DNA of 64,000 nt from Ricordea florida (Eukaryota > Cnidaria > Anthozoa > Corallimorpharia > Ricordeidae). Of the stretch, positions 10,985-18,540 are shown piece after piece. The notes beneath the pieces were generated by a model. It saw nothing but the letters and a program-made list of their open reading frames with translations, was not told where the DNA came from and ran no database searches. Both the position numbers and the translations under genes were made by a program. The stretch's first letter is position 1. The number at the start of each line of letters is the position of its first letter. The DNA lies in the NCBI GenBank assembly GCA_949710005.1, contig OX453272.1, positions 2,614,196-2,678,195 on the forward strand, written 5' to 3'.

Positions 10985-12050
10985 CCTGTAATTCTTCCCT
11001 TACAAACCCTCGTCTTGGCCCATCAATTAAATAATATAAAACTGGTTGATTAGGGGAAATCACACTTTTAGAAATATCATAAACTTTGATACTCCAAATT
11101 GGATCTGTGGCTCGTCTTTTTTCACCACCTTCAAGTTCTCCGGGAGATAATAAATATCTAACTCTAACGCTAGGAGGTAATCTAACCTCATCAGGGCCAA
11201 CAACCCGCCGGTATCTTCTAGTTTCAAGTTCGACTTCTTTCAGTTTTATAGCTTTATTAGGTTCTTTACCAGTTATTCTCGTTGGTGTATTATTCAAAGT
11301 TTTTAGAATATGTGGTAATCGTTTCACCCATACTCTTGATCTTTCATCACTGATCATTTCTTGAGCATATTGATGACTAAATAATCTTTCACCTAATATT
11401 TTGTTTGCGTTTTCTACAAATGCTTGAGCTCTATGATTTCCGGCTCCACTTCTCTGTATTTTAACATTATGGTAATTCATAATTTTACCAACCTCACCCA
11501 TAAATTCTCTTCCCGGATCAACCATTAATGTTTTAGGATATTTTAACTTTCTGGAATATATTTTTTCAAAAGCTTTGGATATCTCATGACTTTCTTTTGA
11601 GGTTAATGGTTCTGCATCTTTGTATCTTGAGGCAACATCAACCACAAATAATGCGTATTTATATGTTTTTCTTCCAACTCTATCATGTGGTAAAAATAAT
11701 AAATCTGCTTGATGAATCTGATTAGGTTTATCTACAGTCCAATGTGGTCTTGGAATATATTTTGGAGCTGGTAGATATATTTGCCACATTGCCTGTTTCT
11801 CAAGCCATCTTTTAGCCTCATCTTCACTAACTTTTGCTTTCCCTTCGGGGTAGGCTTCGCCGTATTTTTCAGCTAATTTATTAATCGCAGAATATCCTTT
11901 CCAATATCCCTCAGTTGAATAATATATCCGCTCTAAAAGCAGGCCCGGCTTCACTTCCGCGGAGCGGGGAGGCCCTACGGGCCGTTCGTGGGAGGGCTTC
12001 GCCTGATTCGCTGATATCCGACTTAAATTTTTTGATAAGGTAGAACTCAT
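10935..12050 (-). CDS. int: Polinton integrase (retroviral-type DDE)
   Basis: Inserts element DNA into host chromosomes. The 371-residue protein has an RNase H-fold integrase core with D116 (HQADLLFLP), D178 (VDPGREF) and E213 (AFVENAN); 34 residues lie between the last two, the usual DDE spacing. A helical N-terminal region precedes the core and a basic beta-rich C-terminal domain follows (about 270-371). It is convergent with the polymerase, overlapping 50 bases, and divergent from the capsid gene with 34 bases between the two start codons. Compared with the element 2 integrase it has two GC-hairpin insertions in frame: about 20 residues near the N-terminus (11940-12003) and nine residues at 11841-11867 (YGEAYPEGK). 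Both copies look intact. Confidence 0.95.
   Translation of the reverse strand: MSSTLSKNLSRISANQAKPSHERPVGPPRSAEVKPGLLLERIYYSTEGYWKGYSAINKLAEKYGEAYPEGKAKVSEDEAKRWLEKQAMWQIYLPAPKYIPRPHWTVDKPNQIHQADLLFLPHDRVGRKTYKYALFVVDVASRYKDAEPLTSKESHEISKAFEKIYSRKLKYPKTLMVDPGREFMGEVGKIMNYHNVKIQRSGAGNHRAQAFVENANKILGERLFSHQYAQEMISDERSRVWVKRLPHILKTLNNTPTRITGKEPNKAIKLKEVELETRRYRRVVGPDEVRLPPSVRVRYLLSPGELEGGEKRRATDPIWSIKVYDISKSVISPNQPVLYYLIDGPRRGFVREELQVIPYDTELPPDSVLER
11841..11861. repeat. Hairpin insertion within the integrase gene
   Basis: CCC-TTC-GGG and GGC-TTC-GCC lie side by side. The homologous site in element 2 (near 56420) lacks them. The extra DNA is 27 bases, so the integrase frame is kept. Confidence 0.75.
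11940..12003. repeat. GC-rich hairpin cluster in the integrase N-terminus
   Basis: It contains CCGC-GGA-GCGG, GGCCC-TAC-GGGCC and GGC-TTC-GCC. It encodes a Pro/Arg-rich segment with no counterpart of that length in the element 2 integrase, whose N-terminus carries a different hairpin pair (near 56484-56515). Confidence 0.75.
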
Positions 12051-12057
12051 TTAAAGA
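12050..12057 (+). promoter_or_regulatory. TTTAAAGA box between integrase and capsid genes
   Basis: It is 27 bases before the capsid ATG at 12085 and overlaps the integrase start codon by one base. The 34-base spacer must hold the signals for both divergent genes. The element 2 counterpart is at 56533-56540. Confidence 0.6.
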
Positions 12058-12084
12058 TTAACCAAAGTATCTTATAAATCAAAT

Positions 12085-13323
12085 ATGACGTCTGAAAAAA
12101 TTAATCCAAATAGAATTCCTAGAGAGCCATTTGGTTTGAAAGCAGAATCAACAATGAACCGAATTACTCTCAATCCATCCTCAGCTAGCCCTGGAGAAAC
12201 ATTATATATAAATATTCCAAAACTTTCTGAGAATTTAGTGATTGTACCAGGAAGTGTATCTCTATTATTTGATTTAGATGTAGATGGGCATGCTAATAAT
12301 ACACTTGTAAATAATGTAGGTAGTAATCTTGTATCTAGATTAAGGGTTCTTTTTGGAGGTGAAACATTACAGGATACTCAAAGATATGATCTATTTCAAA
12401 CATATCATGACTTATTCTTAACAGATGAAGAACGTGAAGATAGATTAAAACAAGGTATTTCTTCTGTAAACATGAGGAAGCTTAGGACAAATGCAGGTGA
12501 TAAGAAAACACAAGATGTTAAGGAAGAGGCTCTTTCAAAAGTACATAACACTAAGTATCGTATACCACTAAACCACCCTATTCTAAACGATCATGGAGTT
12601 TTCTATCCAAAGGCACTAGATAATCATCTAATCTTTGAGATTACACTTGCTCCAGTTAATGATATTGTTGTTTATTCTGACACTACTAAGACTCCAGCAT
12701 ATTCAATCAAAAACCTTGAGTTAGAATATTCTTCTATTTCAAGTGAATACTTGGCTCGCGAGGCACAAGCAGCTTATCAGGTTGGTAAAGGATTCTTTTA
12801 TGAAAATGTCACTCTACACAAAACTTGTACCTTTTCCATAGGCGGTGATGGTGTTATAAATCAACATATTAATCTACCTAGAAGATCAATGACAGGGATA
12901 TTATGTTTGTTTACATTACCAACCGCAGCAGGAGCACGTAACTCTGAATTTTTTTACAATCCAGGTATCACCTCGATTAATATAGATGTTGATGGTGTAC
13001 CAAATCGTTTATACTCTAAGGGGATGATACCATCAGATCTATGGGAGTCGGTAAAGAAACGTTTTGGAACGACCGAAAAGAGGTGGTCGGTAAAGGAAAA
13101 GGATTTTTATGCTGATAAGTTTGCTCTTTGGGTTGATATGAGAACTCACCCTGATAATGGTATTCATGGAGGGGGTCTAGCATTAAACAATACACAAGAT
13201 GGAGTAAAACTAGAAATTAAAAGAAAACAAAGTGGATCTGGTACTATAACCTGTCATATGTTTGTTGTGGCTGACGCAATGATGGAAATAATGAATTCAG
13301 GTTTACGATCCATTAAGTACTGA
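12085..13323 (+). CDS. Probable major capsid protein (double jelly roll)
   Basis: A 412-residue beta-rich protein. The segment around residues 70-115 (VNNVGSNLVSRLRVLF, a short turn, then QRYDLFQTYHDLFL) has the pattern I associate with Polinton and adintovirus hexon-like proteins, where a strand follows the 'surface-lattice NN' and a helix follows the turn. Further blocks are HNTKYRIPLNHPIL, LIFEITLAP and a C-terminal strand FVVADAMMEIM. The length is slightly under that of typical Polinton capsid proteins. Its position beside integrase and ATPase fits. The element 2 homologue aligns end to end with no large gap. The call rests on pattern and context, not a profile search. Confidence 0.6.
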   Translation: MTSEKINPNRIPREPFGLKAESTMNRITLNPSSASPGETLYINIPKLSENLVIVPGSVSLLFDLDVDGHANNTLVNNVGSNLVSRLRVLFGGETLQDTQRYDLFQTYHDLFLTDEEREDRLKQGISSVNMRKLRTNAGDKKTQDVKEEALSKVHNTKYRIPLNHPILNDHGVFYPKALDNHLIFEITLAPVNDIVVYSDTTKTPAYSIKNLELEYSSISSEYLAREAQAAYQVGKGFFYENVTLHKTCTFSIGGDGVINQHINLPRRSMTGILCLFTLPTAAGARNSEFFYNPGITSINIDVDGVPNRLYSKGMIPSDLWESVKKRFGTTEKRWSVKEKDFYADKFALWVDMRTHPDNGIHGGGLALNNTQDGVKLEIKRKQSGSGTITCHMFVVADAMMEIMNSGLRSIKY

Positions 13324-13325
13324 AA

Positions 13326-13350
13326 CCCCTCGGCCCGCGAAGCGACTTAA
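13326..13350. repeat. GC-rich short repeat after the capsid gene
   Basis: CCCCTCGGCCCGCGAAGCG directly after the stop codon contains part of a CGC-GAA-GCG hairpin. It is absent after the element 2 capsid gene. Confidence 0.5.
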
Positions 13351-13373
13351 AAAACCTTATGTTATGATACAAG

Positions 13374-13381
13374 TCTAAAGA
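13374..13381 (+). promoter_or_regulatory. TCTAAAGA promoter-like box
   Basis: Positioned 21 bases before the ATPase ATG. The element 2 counterpart is at 57824-57831. Confidence 0.6.
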
Positions 13382-13402
13382 CCAACGTACGTTGAAAAAA
13401 TC

Positions 13403-14047
13403 ATGGAAGAATTACGAGAAAAAATACCATTCCATTGTATTATAACCGGACCAACAAATTGTGGAAAGACAAAGTACCTCATTAATCAGTTAAGAGGGCC
13501 ATTCCTAAAAATTTTTGATTACATTGTTCTAATATGTCCAACTTATTCTAAAAATAAAACTTATCATAATTTTGCTCGAGGAGATAAACGTTTCTTTGTA
13601 TTATCACCAGATGCTAGTAACATTGATGAGATTAATGAGTTATTAACTGATTGTCAAACTTTATTTTCTGGAACAAATACACTAATAATTTTAGATGATT
13701 GTGCTGTATCTAATGATCTGAAGAAGCGATCAAACAAGTTTATAGATTTGGCATTCTCCGGAAGACATCATGGATTATCAGTTTGGGTTCTCACTCAGCA
13801 ATTAACATCTATAGCAAAACCATTCCGTGAAAATGTAGCTTGTGTTGTTACTTTCCATAACCCATCACAAAAAGGTATGAAGATGTTTTTCGAAGATTAT
13901 GGCGGTGATTTGAATTATGAATTATGTAAAAAATTTGTGCAATTATTAAAAACTGAAAAATATTCTAGACTTTGTTTATCTTTACGACACCCATTTAACT
14001 GCTATTTGGAGATCCCCTTCGAGGCTTCCGACAAAGTCGGTCCCTGA
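13403..14047 (+). CDS. A32-type genome packaging ATPase
   Basis: Packages DNA into capsids (FtsK/HerA superfamily, poxvirus A32-like branch). The Walker A motif GPTNCGKT is at residues 16-23, Walker B LIILDD at about 93-98, and a TQQ element at about 131-133, with the arginine-rich GRHHGLS before it. At 214 residues it matches the usual length. The last nine residues (after YLEIP) come from a GC hairpin containing CCGAC-AAA-GTCGG; the element 2 protein stops right after YLEIP. Thus a hairpin insertion has lengthened the C-terminus. The rest is almost identical between elements. Confidence 0.92.
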   Translation: MEELREKIPFHCIITGPTNCGKTKYLINQLRGPFLKIFDYIVLICPTYSKNKTYHNFARGDKRFFVLSPDASNIDEINELLTDCQTLFSGTNTLIILDDCAVSNDLKKRSNKFIDLAFSGRHHGLSVWVLTQQLTSIAKPFRENVACVVTFHNPSQKGMKMFFEDYGGDLNYELCKKFVQLLKTEKYSRLCLSLRHPFNCYLEIPFEASDKVGP

Positions 14048-14137
14048 AGTTATAATTCCGACGAAGTCCGGGAGGGCTCCGCGTAGCGGGGAGGGCTTCC
14101 GCTTTGCGGGTAGGTCCGGAGGACCGTTCGCCCGATA
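14025..14137. repeat. Cluster of GC-rich hairpins
   Basis: In order: CCGAC-AAA-GTCGG, CCGC-GTA-GCGG, CCGC-TTT-GCGG and GGTCC-GGA-GGACC. It spans the end of the ATPase gene and the following spacer. The second half repeats the hairpin set of the TIRs almost letter for letter. Confidence 0.85.
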
Positions 14138-14143
14138 TGCCCG

Positions 14144-14151
14144 TTTAAAGA
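14144..14151 (+). promoter_or_regulatory. TTTAAAGA promoter-like box
   Basis: Positioned 26 bases before the ATG at 14178, just after the hairpin cluster. Confidence 0.55.
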
Positions 14152-14177
14152 CCTAACCGTAGAAAGAAAATTAAAAG

Positions 14178-14744
14178 ATGACAGAAGTTGAAGATTATAT
14201 TAGTGATGTAAAAGATGAGGTAAAAGATGATACTGAACGAAGTGAGGAACTTGAAATAAAACAAGAATCACTAGCTATTCTCGCAGCTCTTGGAACCACA
14301 AAAGAGTATTTAGGTATTGATATGAGTCTAGGTGATATAAAAAAATTATCAGTGAAAGATGTTGATAAATATTATAATCGATACCAGGCAGTATTGGGTA
14401 AGAAAATTAACGGTGGGTTAGTAGATTCATCTCTTCAATTAATTTCTAAAGTTATTTCTTACATGGTTCCTGTAGATGATATAGAAGCTCTTTTTGATGA
14501 TTTGAAGAATGATGATTTGGTTAATCGTGAACTAACAAACATTGTAGGTCTATTAGCATTGAAAGCAGGAAGATTGGCTGCACTTGCAAGCGGACTATTT
14601 CAGGTTGCTAAACATGTTAAAATAGGTAAAATACAACAAGTTTCAAGGACAATTACAGATAATGCTAAAACTCGACCAGCTCCGCTGAACAAAACTGAGC
14701 CGGATACTAAGCAATCTTCTGATGGGTATGATACTGTTTACTAA
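14178..14744 (+). CDS. Conserved Polinton protein, unknown function (188 aa)
   Basis: Not recognised. An acidic N-terminus (1-30) precedes a mostly helical body containing LAILAALGTTKEYLGI, LSLGDI-like turns and a small-residue helix LALKAGRLAALASG near residues 135-150. The C-terminus is Lys/Thr/Pro-rich and includes APLNKTE, encoded by a hairpin unit CAGC-TCC-GCTG. No signal peptide. The element 2 copy (58535-59122) is strikingly similar at DNA level: I count about 7 differences over 370 bases, far fewer than in the capsid gene. It may be structural or DNA-binding; neither can be shown. Confidence 0.8.
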   Translation: MTEVEDYISDVKDEVKDDTERSEELEIKQESLAILAALGTTKEYLGIDMSLGDIKKLSVKDVDKYYNRYQAVLGKKINGGLVDSSLQLISKVISYMVPVDDIEALFDDLKNDDLVNRELTNIVGLLALKAGRLAALASGLFQVAKHVKIGKIQQVSRTITDNAKTRPAPLNKTEPDTKQSSDGYDTVY

Positions 14745-14750
14745 GCATGA

Positions 14751-14758
14751 TTTAAAGA
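14751..14758 (+). promoter_or_regulatory. TTTAAAGA box with extended motif
   Basis: It is followed by TTTCTTAATGAT and GTAAAATA before the ATG at 14781. The same layout occurs at 59139 in element 2. Confidence 0.6.
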
Positions 14759-14780
14759 TTTCTTAATGATATGTAAAATA

Positions 14781-15317
14781 ATGTCTGAAGAAGTAGAAGA
14801 AAGAACCGGAGGTGTTGAGCAAATTACTAGAGATCCTCCAAAAGAGACCCTGCGGGCCGCGGAGCAAGAGCAAAAAACTGTAGGTAATTCTTCAAAAAAG
14901 AGGTATAAAGATCCTAAAAAGGTTGCTGCTGGTAAGAAATTAGCTGAATATAATAAAAAAGCAAAAGAAGCATTAGCTAGGGAGATGAAACGTGAAGAAG
15001 AGACCCTCCAGGCCGCGGAGCAAAATGAAAATAAAAATACAGATAGTGAATCAAAAGCATGGATTCCAGAATTATCTTTTACTACTGTTTTATCCATTGT
15101 AGGAATAGGGTTTACAGCATTTGACATGTTTATGAGATACCGACAAATCCGTAGGACCAGCTCCGCTGAAAAGGAGGATGATAAAAATAGGATAGTAGAT
15201 TTATCTCAAGTTCCAACTAATGTTCAAAAAATACCACCACCACAAAGATCTGTAGGACCAGCTCCGCTGAATATTCCCACCCAACCCACACAACCACCGA
15301 AAATGGGAATGATATGA
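14781..15317 (+). CDS. Single-span membrane protein, unknown function
   Basis: I choose ATG 14781 over 14766 because the spacing from the promoter box matches sister genes and the reading MSEEVEERTGG is conserved. The N-terminal 80 residues are Lys/Glu-rich and contain two copies of the motif ETL(R/Q)AAEQ, each coded by a GC-rich unit. One hydrophobic segment follows (ELSFTTVLSIVGIGFTAFDM, about residues 95-114), then RYRQIRR and a proline-rich tail with VGPAPLN, again hairpin-encoded. The element 2 copy is shifted out of frame near its start. Confidence 0.7.
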   Translation: MSEEVEERTGGVEQITRDPPKETLRAAEQEQKTVGNSSKKRYKDPKKVAAGKKLAEYNKKAKEALAREMKREEETLQAAEQNENKNTDSESKAWIPELSFTTVLSIVGIGFTAFDMFMRYRQIRRTSSAEKEDDKNRIVDLSQVPTNVQKIPPPQRSVGPAPLNIPTQPTQPPKMGMI

Positions 15318-15341
15318 TTTGCTTCGCGGTCCTAAAAGGGT

Positions 15342-15349
15342 CTAAAGAT
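15342..15349 (+). promoter_or_regulatory. TCTAAAGA box with extended motif
   Basis: It is followed by TTTCTTACTGAT and AGTAAAAAATC up to the ATG at 15374. A GC-rich block CGCGGTCCTAAAAGGG sits directly before it. The same arrangement precedes 16152 and 59783. Confidence 0.7.
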
Positions 15350-15373
15350 TTCTTACTGATACAGTAAAAAATC

Positions 15374-15592
15374 ATGTCAAACGAAAACAAACTTGTGAAA
15401 ACTGTTACTGATTCTGCCGTTATTATCGGATTAGCAGCTGGAGTTGGATATATAGCTAAAAAGGCTCTTAAAGAATCATTTATGAACGATCCCTCCTCAA
15501 GTATTACAAATTATGCAAAATGGGTAGCTGTATTATCAGGTAGTATGTACCTAAAAACATATTTAGAGGATCAAAAGATTTTACCAAATTAA
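15374..15592 (+). CDS. Small membrane-associated protein (72 aa)
   Basis: Unknown family, conserved in both elements with only a few substitutions. A hydrophobic alanine/glycine stretch (AVIIGLAAGVGYIA, residues 14-27) is followed by a basic turn and a second weaker hydrophobic helix (WVAVLSGSMYLKTYL, about 50-64). It could be a small virion membrane or membrane-active protein. The next gene starts 9 bases after its stop without a promoter box of its own, so the two are probably on one transcript. Confidence 0.75.
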   Translation: MSNENKLVKTVTDSAVIIGLAAGVGYIAKKALKESFMNDPSSSITNYAKWVAVLSGSMYLKTYLEDQKILPN

Positions 15593-15601
15593 GTAAGAAA
15601 C

Positions 15602-16054
15602 ATGGCAACAATAGCAATGCTGGTTGGAGGAGCTATATTGAATGCAACAACATTTGTTGGCAGGTCATATCTTGCAAAATATCTATCAGGAGATAAAACA
15701 GACACAGAAAAAATACGACACGATAAAGCAATGGAAAAATATCAAAAAGATTATGCTGCATATCAAGAAAAGAGACAAAATCTCATTGATTGGAAAGCAC
15801 AACAAAAGGATGCAAAATATCAGGCATCAAAAAATATTTCTAATACCGATGAAGCTTTGAAATTGTATAGTCAAAGCCGATCGAAGATCGGGACCAGCTT
15901 CACTGAAATGCACGAACCAAAATTCTCTGAAACTCTGAAAGAGCCCCGCTTTGCGGATTATTATAGACCTAGTGACAATCAAAAGATGGGTGAAATGGTA
16001 TATGTTGGTGGTGGTATGTTGGGGTTGGGTTATATGGTTAGTAAATTCTTTTAG
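15602..16054 (+). CDS. Conserved protein with hydrophobic ends (150 aa)
   Basis: Unknown family. The N-terminus (MATIAMLVGGAILNATTFVG) and C-terminus (MVYVGGGMLGLGYMVSKFF) are glycine-rich and hydrophobic. The middle is a Lys/Gln/Tyr-rich helix (residues 35-85). Two hairpin units sit in the coding sequence: CGATC-GAA-GATCG near 15882 and CCGC-TTT-GCGG near 15945. The second adds a segment before DYYRPSDNQKMGE that element 2 lacks. The frame is preserved in both elements. Confidence 0.75.
   Translation: MATIAMLVGGAILNATTFVGRSYLAKYLSGDKTDTEKIRHDKAMEKYQKDYAAYQEKRQNLIDWKAQQKDAKYQASKNISNTDEALKLYSQSRSKIGTSFTEMHEPKFSETLKEPRFADYYRPSDNQKMGEMVYVGGGMLGLGYMVSKFF
15880..15958. repeat. In-frame hairpin units in the 150-aa protein gene
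   Basis: Hairpins CGATC-GAA-GATCG and CCGC-TTT-GCGG. At the same site element 2 carries a different unit (GGGC-TAC-GCCC at about 60288), so the two elements were hit independently or have diverged by replacement. Confidence 0.7.
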
Positions 16055-16119
16055 TTTTTAGGTAATTATATGTTTTCTTTACGGTTTGCTTTGCTCGTTT
16101 ACTTCGCGGCCCTAAAGGG

Positions 16120-16127
16120 TCTAAAGA
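16120..16127 (+). promoter_or_regulatory. TCTAAAGA box with extended motif
   Basis: It has the TTTCTTACTGAT and AGTAAAAAATC extension up to ATG 16152, with CGCGGCCCTAAAGGG directly upstream. Confidence 0.7.
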
Positions 16128-16151
16128 TTTCTTACTGATGAGTAAAAAATC

Positions 16152-17405
16152 ATGGAAGAAGATATGCCATTAGAAGATTTGCCAAAAGGATCTGACGATG
16201 ATAATGATGATGAAGATAATACATTTTATCAAAGCCCAAACACATCCACAACTCATGATCTAGATTACCCTGGCTATGGTGAAGTTGCAGAGGATAAAGG
16301 AAGGAACCGAGCAGAGTGGGATATCCCAGCTGAACGAAGGAACCTAGGTGGCGTTTTAAGAGAAAGAGATGAGGAATATGACAGAAGGCGAGAAGCAGGT
16401 CAAGAACTTAAACGTTATTTACCAAATTACAATCCTAATGATGGGACATTTAATGTAACATTTGGAGAAGATGGTAGTTTATTAATAGAATTTAGTAATA
16501 GGAGGGGTTCTGTGCCGCATATAGTGGTTAATAAAGATAGAGTTCTTATGCTTGAAGATTTACCAAAAACAATGAGAAAAGCTCTAGGTGCTGATTATGT
16601 AACAATGTTGAAAAAATATAATGATACTATATCACAATTAAATGAAGAAAAAGAAAAAAATAAGGAATTAAATAATATCGCAGAGGGGTTGAGAGCAACA
16701 ATAGAAATATTTCCGCAGGAGATAGATCGATATATTGAAAAAGAAAAAGAACTTCGTGAATTCATTGAAAAAGAAAAAGAACTTCGTGAATTCATTGAGA
16801 TACAACAATTAGAAAATAAAAGTCTTTTTGATGAAACTGTTAAACAGAATATAGAATTAAAAATACAGGGAGAAAAACTTTTAAATGAAACAAAATTATA
16901 CAAAGAAGAAATAGATAAATATAAGAAGGGTAAATCCAATCTATCAAAGTTAGAACAAAGTAATGAAAGATTAAAATCTGAGATTGATTCATTAAAAGAA
17001 CAAATTAGAAAGAATACAATCTCCAAGTTAGAACAAATATCAGATATTGAGGGTCGAAAAGATGAAATAATTAAAAATCTTCCATTAAGAGAGAGGTTAA
17101 AGTATATCTTCAAAAAGTATGGGTTTACAGTATTTGCTGTTGTGAGTGCTGTTGGTGTAATCATTGGAGTTATAGTTTCTAATCTTTCTAATGGACTAAA
17201 AACATTGGGTAAAGGTGTTGGTAATGGTTTGAAAACTCTTGGTAAAAAACTGGGTGAAATATTACCAGGAATGGTTGGTGCAATAGTTAGCTTTCTATTC
17301 AAAACAGGAGGTGAGGTTATTGGATTTTTAAGTAAGAATGCTTGGCTTTTGATAATGGCTGTGGTTCTATATTTTGTGGAACAATTTAAAAAGAAGAGAA
17401 AGTAG
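16152..17405 (+). CDS. Coiled-coil protein with C-terminal membrane anchor (417 aa)
   Basis: Unknown family. Acidic N-terminal 90 residues; a compact domain around 90-155; a long coiled coil about 155-310 that includes a 30-base tandem duplication (IEKEKELREF twice); then a conserved C-terminal third. That third begins YIFKKYGFTVFAVVSAVGV, continues with a glycine/lysine amphipathic stretch (LGKGVGNGLKTLGKKLGE), and ends with two hydrophobic spans and KKKR. The C-terminal 130 residues are nearly identical in element 2, while the N-terminal part is strongly diverged. The layout suggests a membrane-anchored virion protein or a fiber-like stalk, but that is inference. Confidence 0.8.
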   Translation: MEEDMPLEDLPKGSDDDNDDEDNTFYQSPNTSTTHDLDYPGYGEVAEDKGRNRAEWDIPAERRNLGGVLRERDEEYDRRREAGQELKRYLPNYNPNDGTFNVTFGEDGSLLIEFSNRRGSVPHIVVNKDRVLMLEDLPKTMRKALGADYVTMLKKYNDTISQLNEEKEKNKELNNIAEGLRATIEIFPQEIDRYIEKEKELREFIEKEKELREFIEIQQLENKSLFDETVKQNIELKIQGEKLLNETKLYKEEIDKYKKGKSNLSKLEQSNERLKSEIDSLKEQIRKNTISKLEQISDIEGRKDEIIKNLPLRERLKYIFKKYGFTVFAVVSAVGVIIGVIVSNLSNGLKTLGKGVGNGLKTLGKKLGEILPGMVGAIVSFLFKTGGEVIGFLSKNAWLLIMAVVLYFVEQFKKKRK

Positions 17406-17420
17406 ATCTAAAACAAAATA

Positions 17421-17810
17421 ATGAATGATCGATGTAATGATGAAATAATAACTTTTTTATCCATAACAATGTTAACTGCAGAAACAACAATTTATCTAGA
17501 TCCACCATTATATAATGTAAAAGAGATACAAATGCTAGATTTTTCTGGTACTAATACAACTTTGTATTTAATGTGTGATCTTATTGAACCAAAGTCTTCA
17601 TATTACAACCGTATCCCCGGCGGTGGAAATGTAGAACTCAATCCCTCTCAACTACTAGCCGTTATTCCCTCCGAAAAGTATCCTAGTTTAAGAATTACAC
17701 AAACCAAAAATACAGTGAACCACTTTAAATTATGGATTCTAGATAAAAATGGAACAAAGTTAATTTCTAATACCGTGCATATTCGTATCAATTTAAAGAT
17801 ATCATGTTGA
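17421..17810 (+). CDS. Small beta-rich protein, possible minor capsid (129 aa)
   Basis: Present only in element 1. Alternating hydrophobic strands dominate (TIYLDPPLYNV, LYLMCDLIEP, SLRITQTKN, FKLWILDKNGTKL, VHIRINLKI). The pattern 'strand - D.NG - strand - HIR' resembles a small conserved protein of metazoan Polintons and could be a single jelly-roll minor capsid (penton) protein; this is a guess. The start may instead be the internal Met at 17469. The next gene's promoter box lies inside its 3' end. In element 2 the flanking genes are separated by only 53 bases, so this gene is missing there. Confidence 0.6.
   Translation: MNDRCNDEIITFLSITMLTAETTIYLDPPLYNVKEIQMLDFSGTNTTLYLMCDLIEPKSSYYNRIPGGGNVELNPSQLLAVIPSEKYPSLRITQTKNTVNHFKLWILDKNGTKLISNTVHIRINLKISC
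17792..17799 (+). promoter_or_regulatory. TTTAAAGA box of a second subtype
   Basis: It is followed by TATCATGTTGA and AGTAAAA before ATG 17821. Element 2 has the same string at 61773. Confidence 0.65.
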
Positions 17811-17820
17811 GTAGTAAAAA

Positions 17821-18435
17821 ATGGGAGATTATAATGGTATATATCCACAATTGAATAATAATTCAGACCCGAGTTCCTCATTTCAGTCGGTTAATTTCAG
17901 ACTACAAAAATCGAGTGAAGTATTACAAAATCTTGAGAAAGAAATTAAACATTATGAAGATGTAAGGAAAAAATACAATAGAGCCAGAGGAATATTTACA
18001 AAAATCAGTGTTTGTAGTGGCGTGCTTTCAGTTATTCTATCTGCAAGCGGGTTGGGAACTTCTCTTACCGGTTTTGGAGCCATTATTGGTGTTCCGTTGG
18101 GTGTTGTCGGTGGAATTTGTGGTGGAGTATCTGTTGGATTTGGTGCGGCTTCAAAAAGACTTTCAAATAAAGTTAGTAAACACGAACAGACTGCTTCTAT
18201 AGCGAAATCAAAATTAAACACCATTAACGACTTGGTTTCAAAGGCTTTGAAAGATAATGTTATATCCGATCAAGAATTTTCTATAATTTTAGCAGAGTTG
18301 GAAAAGTTTCAAAAACTAAAACTAGAAGTTCGTCAAAAATTTAGGAGAGATACAGAAAAAAACTTAAACATGTCGCAGATAAGGAGAGAAGTTCGTGCAG
18401 ATCTATTAAAAGAGCTAACCGCTCCCACACATTAA
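17821..18435 (+). CDS. Helical protein with hydrophobic glycine-rich core (204 aa)
   Basis: Unknown function, strongly conserved in element 2. A coiled helix (LQKSSEVLQNLEKEIKHYED, about 27-46) leads to a long Gly/Ser/Val stretch (about 70-110: GVLSVILSASGLGTSLTGFG and on), then a second coiled region with KHEQ and SDQEFSIILAELEKF. The middle part could insert into membranes, like the lytic or fusion segments of some virion proteins. Similar proteins are, as far as I recall, common in cnidarian genomes. No signal peptide. Confidence 0.75.
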   Translation: MGDYNGIYPQLNNNSDPSSSFQSVNFRLQKSSEVLQNLEKEIKHYEDVRKKYNRARGIFTKISVCSGVLSVILSASGLGTSLTGFGAIIGVPLGVVGGICGGVSVGFGAASKRLSNKVSKHEQTASIAKSKLNTINDLVSKALKDNVISDQEFSIILAELEKFQKLKLEVRQKFRRDTEKNLNMSQIRREVRADLLKELTAPTH

Positions 18436-18540
18436 AAATTTCATTTGAAAGAACTGATGTAGGATGTAATTGTTTTGCTGGTATTAGAAAAGAACTGAGT
18501 TGATCTAAAAACATATTCATCTTATTCTAAAAGTAATAAA

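Noticed and set aside
16595..17302. 235-residue minus-strand frame
   Set aside because: Shadow of the coiled-coil gene; AT-rich Lys/Glu codons read as Phe/Ser on the other strand.
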